The notes under the pieces are model-generated. The model saw nothing but the letters and a program-made list of their open reading frames with translations. It searched no databases and was not told where the DNA came from. From a bacterium (GTDB lineage Bacteria; Chloroflexota; Dormibacteria; Aeolococcales; Bog-877): a stretch of 6,422 bases of DNA. Positions 4,897-6,422 of this stretch are shown here, one piece after another (positions within the stretch are counted from its first letter, which is position 1; every line of letters begins with the position of its first letter). The translations under genes were made by a program, and so were the position numbers. The stretch is from assembly GCA_021798435.1 (NCBI GenBank), contig JAJZGN010000114.1, forward strand, positions 1 to 6,422, in the 5' to 3' direction.

Positions 4897-5073
4897 ATGA
4901 AGGTGGGCCGTCGGCCAAGACGCCTCGTCATACTCGGGCTCCTCCTGGTCAGCTTGTTCTTGCTGTGGCCGACCGTAGGCCTCGGAGTCTCTCTCGCTCT
5001 GGCGATCGTGGCTGCCGTGACCCACAGTTTCCGATCGCGTCGACAGCTCTCCCCACCTTCCGGGCAGAGGTGA
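4897..5073 (+). CDS. Small membrane protein A (58 aa), unknown function, duplicated locus
   Basis: ATG 4897 to TGA 5071-5073. A basic N-terminus (MKVGRRPRRL) is followed by a long hydrophobic region, about residues 11-41. It contains VILGLLLVSLFLLWPTVGLG and then VSLALAIVAAV, enough for one long or two short helices with a Pro-Thr-Val turn between. The tail is polar and basic (HSFRSRRQLSPPSGQR). The gene ends three bases before the GTG of gene B, so the two form an operon. There is no classical ribosome site, in keeping with the near-leaderless promoter at 4878. It is easily missed because of its size. Evidence that it is real comes from the second, decayed copy at 2969, where the same start, N-terminus and spacing are recognisable. 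No family is recognised. Small double-helix proteins of this kind are often partners or regulators of larger membrane proteins (inference). Confidence 0.65.
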   Translation: MKVGRRPRRLVILGLLLVSLFLLWPTVGLGVSLALAIVAAVTHSFRSRRQLSPPSGQR

Positions 5074-5076
5074 CCA

Positions 5077-5445
5077 GTGGCGCGTCGAGCCGGCCGCCGG
5101 ATGCTCGGAGCCGTCGTCTGGGGTAGCTTCGGCGCGGCCGGCGGCTTTCTCGCGGTGGAGACGGTCGGCTGGGTCCTGGATCCGCTGGCGGTGCTGGTGC
5201 TCTGGCGGGTCTGCAGGGGCTCCCCAGGCCGAGACCAGTTGCTGGCCGCGTACGCTATTGGATACCTGGCAGTCACGGGGCACTATCTGATTCCCCACCT
5301 GTACGCGGCCTGGCCGTCGCTCGGCTACCGGGTCTACTTCGCTTTCCTGCTGCTCGCCGGCGCGGTACTTCTCGTGGGCAGCGCGGGTCATGCGAGTTGG
5401 GCTCGAATCCATCGTGTACTTGCGTCGGCCCCATCGGGCGACTGA
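5077..5445 (+). CDS. Integral membrane protein B (122 aa), unknown function, duplicated locus
   Basis: GTG 5077 to TGA 5443-5445. The start is supported by AGAGG six bases upstream and by the three-base gap to gene A. Predicted layout: basic N-terminus MARRAGRR, helix about residues 9-27 (MLGAVVWGSFGAAGGFLAV), a weaker second segment at 29-44 (TVGWVLDPLAVLVLW), helix at 55-75 (LLAAYAIGYLAVTGHYLIPHL) and helix at 85-103 (RVYFAFLLLAGAVLLVG). The C-terminus is polar. Conserved-looking residues for a possible site are GHYLIPHLYAAWP (two His, Tyr and Pro around residues 68-80), but no known motif is identified. Its first 26 codons recur in damaged form at 3147-3226. It is the last gene of the plus-strand series. 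I do not recognise the family. Confidence 0.75.
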   Translation: MARRAGRRMLGAVVWGSFGAAGGFLAVETVGWVLDPLAVLVLWRVCRGSPGRDQLLAAYAIGYLAVTGHYLIPHLYAAWPSLGYRVYFAFLLLAGAVLLVGSAGHASWARIHRVLASAPSGD

Positions 5446-5709
5446 CCGGGCGCTGCGGGGGTCAAGACCGAATCGGCCTGGGGTCCTGGCTCGCTCACGG
5501 TTCGCCCCACCTTCCTCGACCGGGGTGCCGAGCCCCCCGGTCACCCCCACCATCGGCTGACCACTGGCTTCGTCGCGGGCAGAGCCCGCCCTGCGGTGGG
5601 TCACTTGAGCCTGCCCTTCCCGCCACGGCTCACTCGGCTCTCAACCACCCGAAGCCAGCTGCACGAAATTGGAGAAGGAGCTTGACATCCGATACCCCTA
5701 TCAGAAATG
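5446..5709. other. Intergenic region after gene B, with a GC hairpin
   Basis: No supported gene. A perfect hairpin GCGGGC-AGA-GCCCGC lies at 5575-5589. It is about 130 bases after gene B and lacks a T-tract, so it is at best a weak transcription end. Another feature is a good -35-like TTGACA at 5683-5688. No convincing -10 box follows 16-18 bases later (AAATGA is poor). Open frames on the minus strand here are extensions of shadows of genes A and B. Confidence 0.4.
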
Positions 5710-6028
5710 AGAGGAGCTCCCGCGGTACTGCTCGAGGATCCTCAGGCCCGAGTTCGCGAGTGCTCTCTGTGGAGAGGGGCGCGGGTGGGCTTGGAGGTCT
5801 GGGAGAGCAGGCCGCCGAGACCGCCGCCCCGTCCGCTCCGCCTCTGGGACATCTGGCCACCTCCTGGTTGATTTCTACATCATCCCAACCAGGTATACGG
5901 CGAAATCGTGGACCAGGGGACTACGCCGGAACTCGTACTCCGAGATATTCCCAGCTGCTGAGGTCAGACCCCTCGTCTGGTCCGGACATCGGCTCGGCCT
6001 GAGGCACCGGGATCACTCCGTGGCCTAG
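5710..6028 (+). pseudogene. Weak coding remnant of unknown protein
   Basis: One plus-strand frame is open from a TGA at 5707-5709 region to TAG 6026-6028, without a start codon near its left end. Its second half looks protein-like and less biased in composition: HLLVDFYIIPTRYTAKSW, then YSEIFPAAEVRPLVW near the end. The first half is arginine- and glycine-rich and may be non-coding. The DFYIIPTRY stretch recalls a C-terminal beta strand of nuclease-like or helper proteins, but I cannot name a family. It could be the tail of a truncated gene or a chance frame. I treat it as a possible fragment only. Confidence 0.18.
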
Positions 6029-6043
6029 CTTTTCCGACGCCGG

Positions 6044-6422
6044 TCACGAAGTCGGCGACGTAGGCATCTGTTCGGCCACGAAGACCTCCCATGCCGTGGC
6101 TGGTGCGGTGCTCACCGTTACCGTAAACCGCTGCGCTGCCTTGCCAACTGGCGTGTACACTCCCCAAAGAGGATGGTTTCCAGCACAGGTCGGTGGGTCG
6201 AAGGGACTACCGCTGGGCGAGAATGTGACTCGAACGGGCGACGCTCCCCGGCAAAAGATCGCTAGCACGATGAGCCCTGTCTGGCTCGTCAACGCAAAGG
6301 AGCGAGTTCCACTTCCTCGGGTGGGGGCCATGATGGTGGTGCCATGTCCCAAGGCCCCGGCTAGTGAGGTGCCTGTCGGCCAGACGTTGGTCGAGGAAGG
6401 AGATGGGGTGCCAGGGACCTTA
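6044..6422 (-). CDS. C-terminal part of a probably secreted beta-rich protein, start outside window
   Basis: The minus-strand frame is open from the right edge (6421) to TGA at 6046-6044, giving at least 125 codons. The protein-like region alternates polar and hydrophobic strands: GTRSFALTSQTGLIVLAIFC, SPVRVTFSPSGSPFDPPTC, then LWGVYTPVG and AAQRFTVTVSTAPATAWEVF. Two cysteines about 25-30 residues apart could form a disulphide, typical of exported domains. The pattern 'GSGTxxFxL ... C ... F ... C ... TVxVxxAPxxxWEV' resembles small extracellular beta-sandwich domains of actinobacteria. Upstream residues are Pro/Ser/Thr-rich (TPSPSSTNVWPTGTS), as in a linker behind a signal peptide or lipobox. 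For that reason I favour a start outside the window. Internal starts (TTG 6352, ATG 6331) lack ribosome sites and would give a domain without export signal. Function unknown. Confidence 0.5.
   Translation of the reverse strand, partial: KVPGTPSPSSTNVWPTGTSLAGALGHGTTIMAPTRGSGTRSFALTSQTGLIVLAIFCRGASPVRVTFSPSGSPFDPPTCAGNHPLWGVYTPVGKAAQRFTVTVSTAPATAWEVFVAEQMPTSPTS

Noticed and set aside
4768..5604. Minus-strand frame of 278 codons
   Set aside because: It lies entirely opposite genes A and B. It is rich in Arg, Gly and Pro, without a recognisable domain.
5397..6002. Plus-strand frame of 201 codons overlapping the end of gene B
   Set aside because: It starts inside gene B and is Ser/Arg/Pro-rich, with no domain and no ribosome site.
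6408..6422. Possible new plus-strand gene starting GTG after AAGGAG at the right edge
   Set aside because: Only five codons are visible and it lies opposite a more protein-like minus-strand frame, so it cannot be judged.
1..6422. CRISPR array, rRNA or replication origin
   Set aside because: No regularly spaced repeats, no rRNA-like sequence and no cluster of DnaA-box-like sites were seen.

Overview
The window looks like accessory DNA from a high-GC Actinomycetota chromosome. Three things point there: a 3' tRNA-Arg(CCU) fragment ending in GGGGGCACCA, a deazaflavin (F420)-type nitroreductase-family enzyme (Ddn/DUF385) with its own TetR/ScbR-like regulator, and GTG starts with near-leaderless -10 boxes. 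No single genus can be named from the sequence.

Left part (1-1083): a HicB-like antitoxin gene with no visible HicA partner. About 200 bases downstream lie a tandem TGACCCCAGTT repeat and then the last 46 bases of a tRNA-Arg(CCU) gene. The 5' half of the tRNA is missing, which is the usual signature of the distal attachment site left by a tRNA-targeting integrative element. By orientation, the element would lie to the left and the HicB gene would be its last gene. Directly right of the tRNA end is a frameshifted remnant of a DUF6431-like mobile-element protein (minus strand), then about 350 bases of pyrimidine-rich DNA without a gene.

Centre left (1084-2264): an intact, translationally coupled two-gene unit on the minus strand, TetR regulator then Ddn-family enzyme, with a 4-base overlap. 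A 20-bp imperfect palindrome sits between putative -35 and -10 boxes just upstream, suggesting autorepression.

Centre (2265-3660): a graveyard. It holds a broken tyrosine recombinase (frameshift, stop, missing catalytic C-terminus), then a decayed duplicate of the two-gene membrane-protein locus that lies intact at 4897-5445. That duplicate ends abruptly at a frameshifted IstB (IS21-type) fragment.

Right part (3671-5445): a plus-strand run of small genes. They are a beta-rich PEGA-like protein (109 aa), a doubtful 86-aa protein, a four-helix membrane protein (127 aa), and the adjacent pair A (58 aa, one or two helices) and B (122 aa, three or four helices). I recognise no function for A and B. 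Their presence as one intact and one decayed copy is the most unusual feature here.

Right end (5446-6422): about 600 bases with a hairpin and a weak coding remnant, then on the minus strand the C-terminal part of a probably secreted beta-rich protein whose reading frame runs off the window edge. I did not find a clear new multi-gene system. The best candidates for something undescribed are the duplicated A/B membrane pair and the element end with its orphan HicB.
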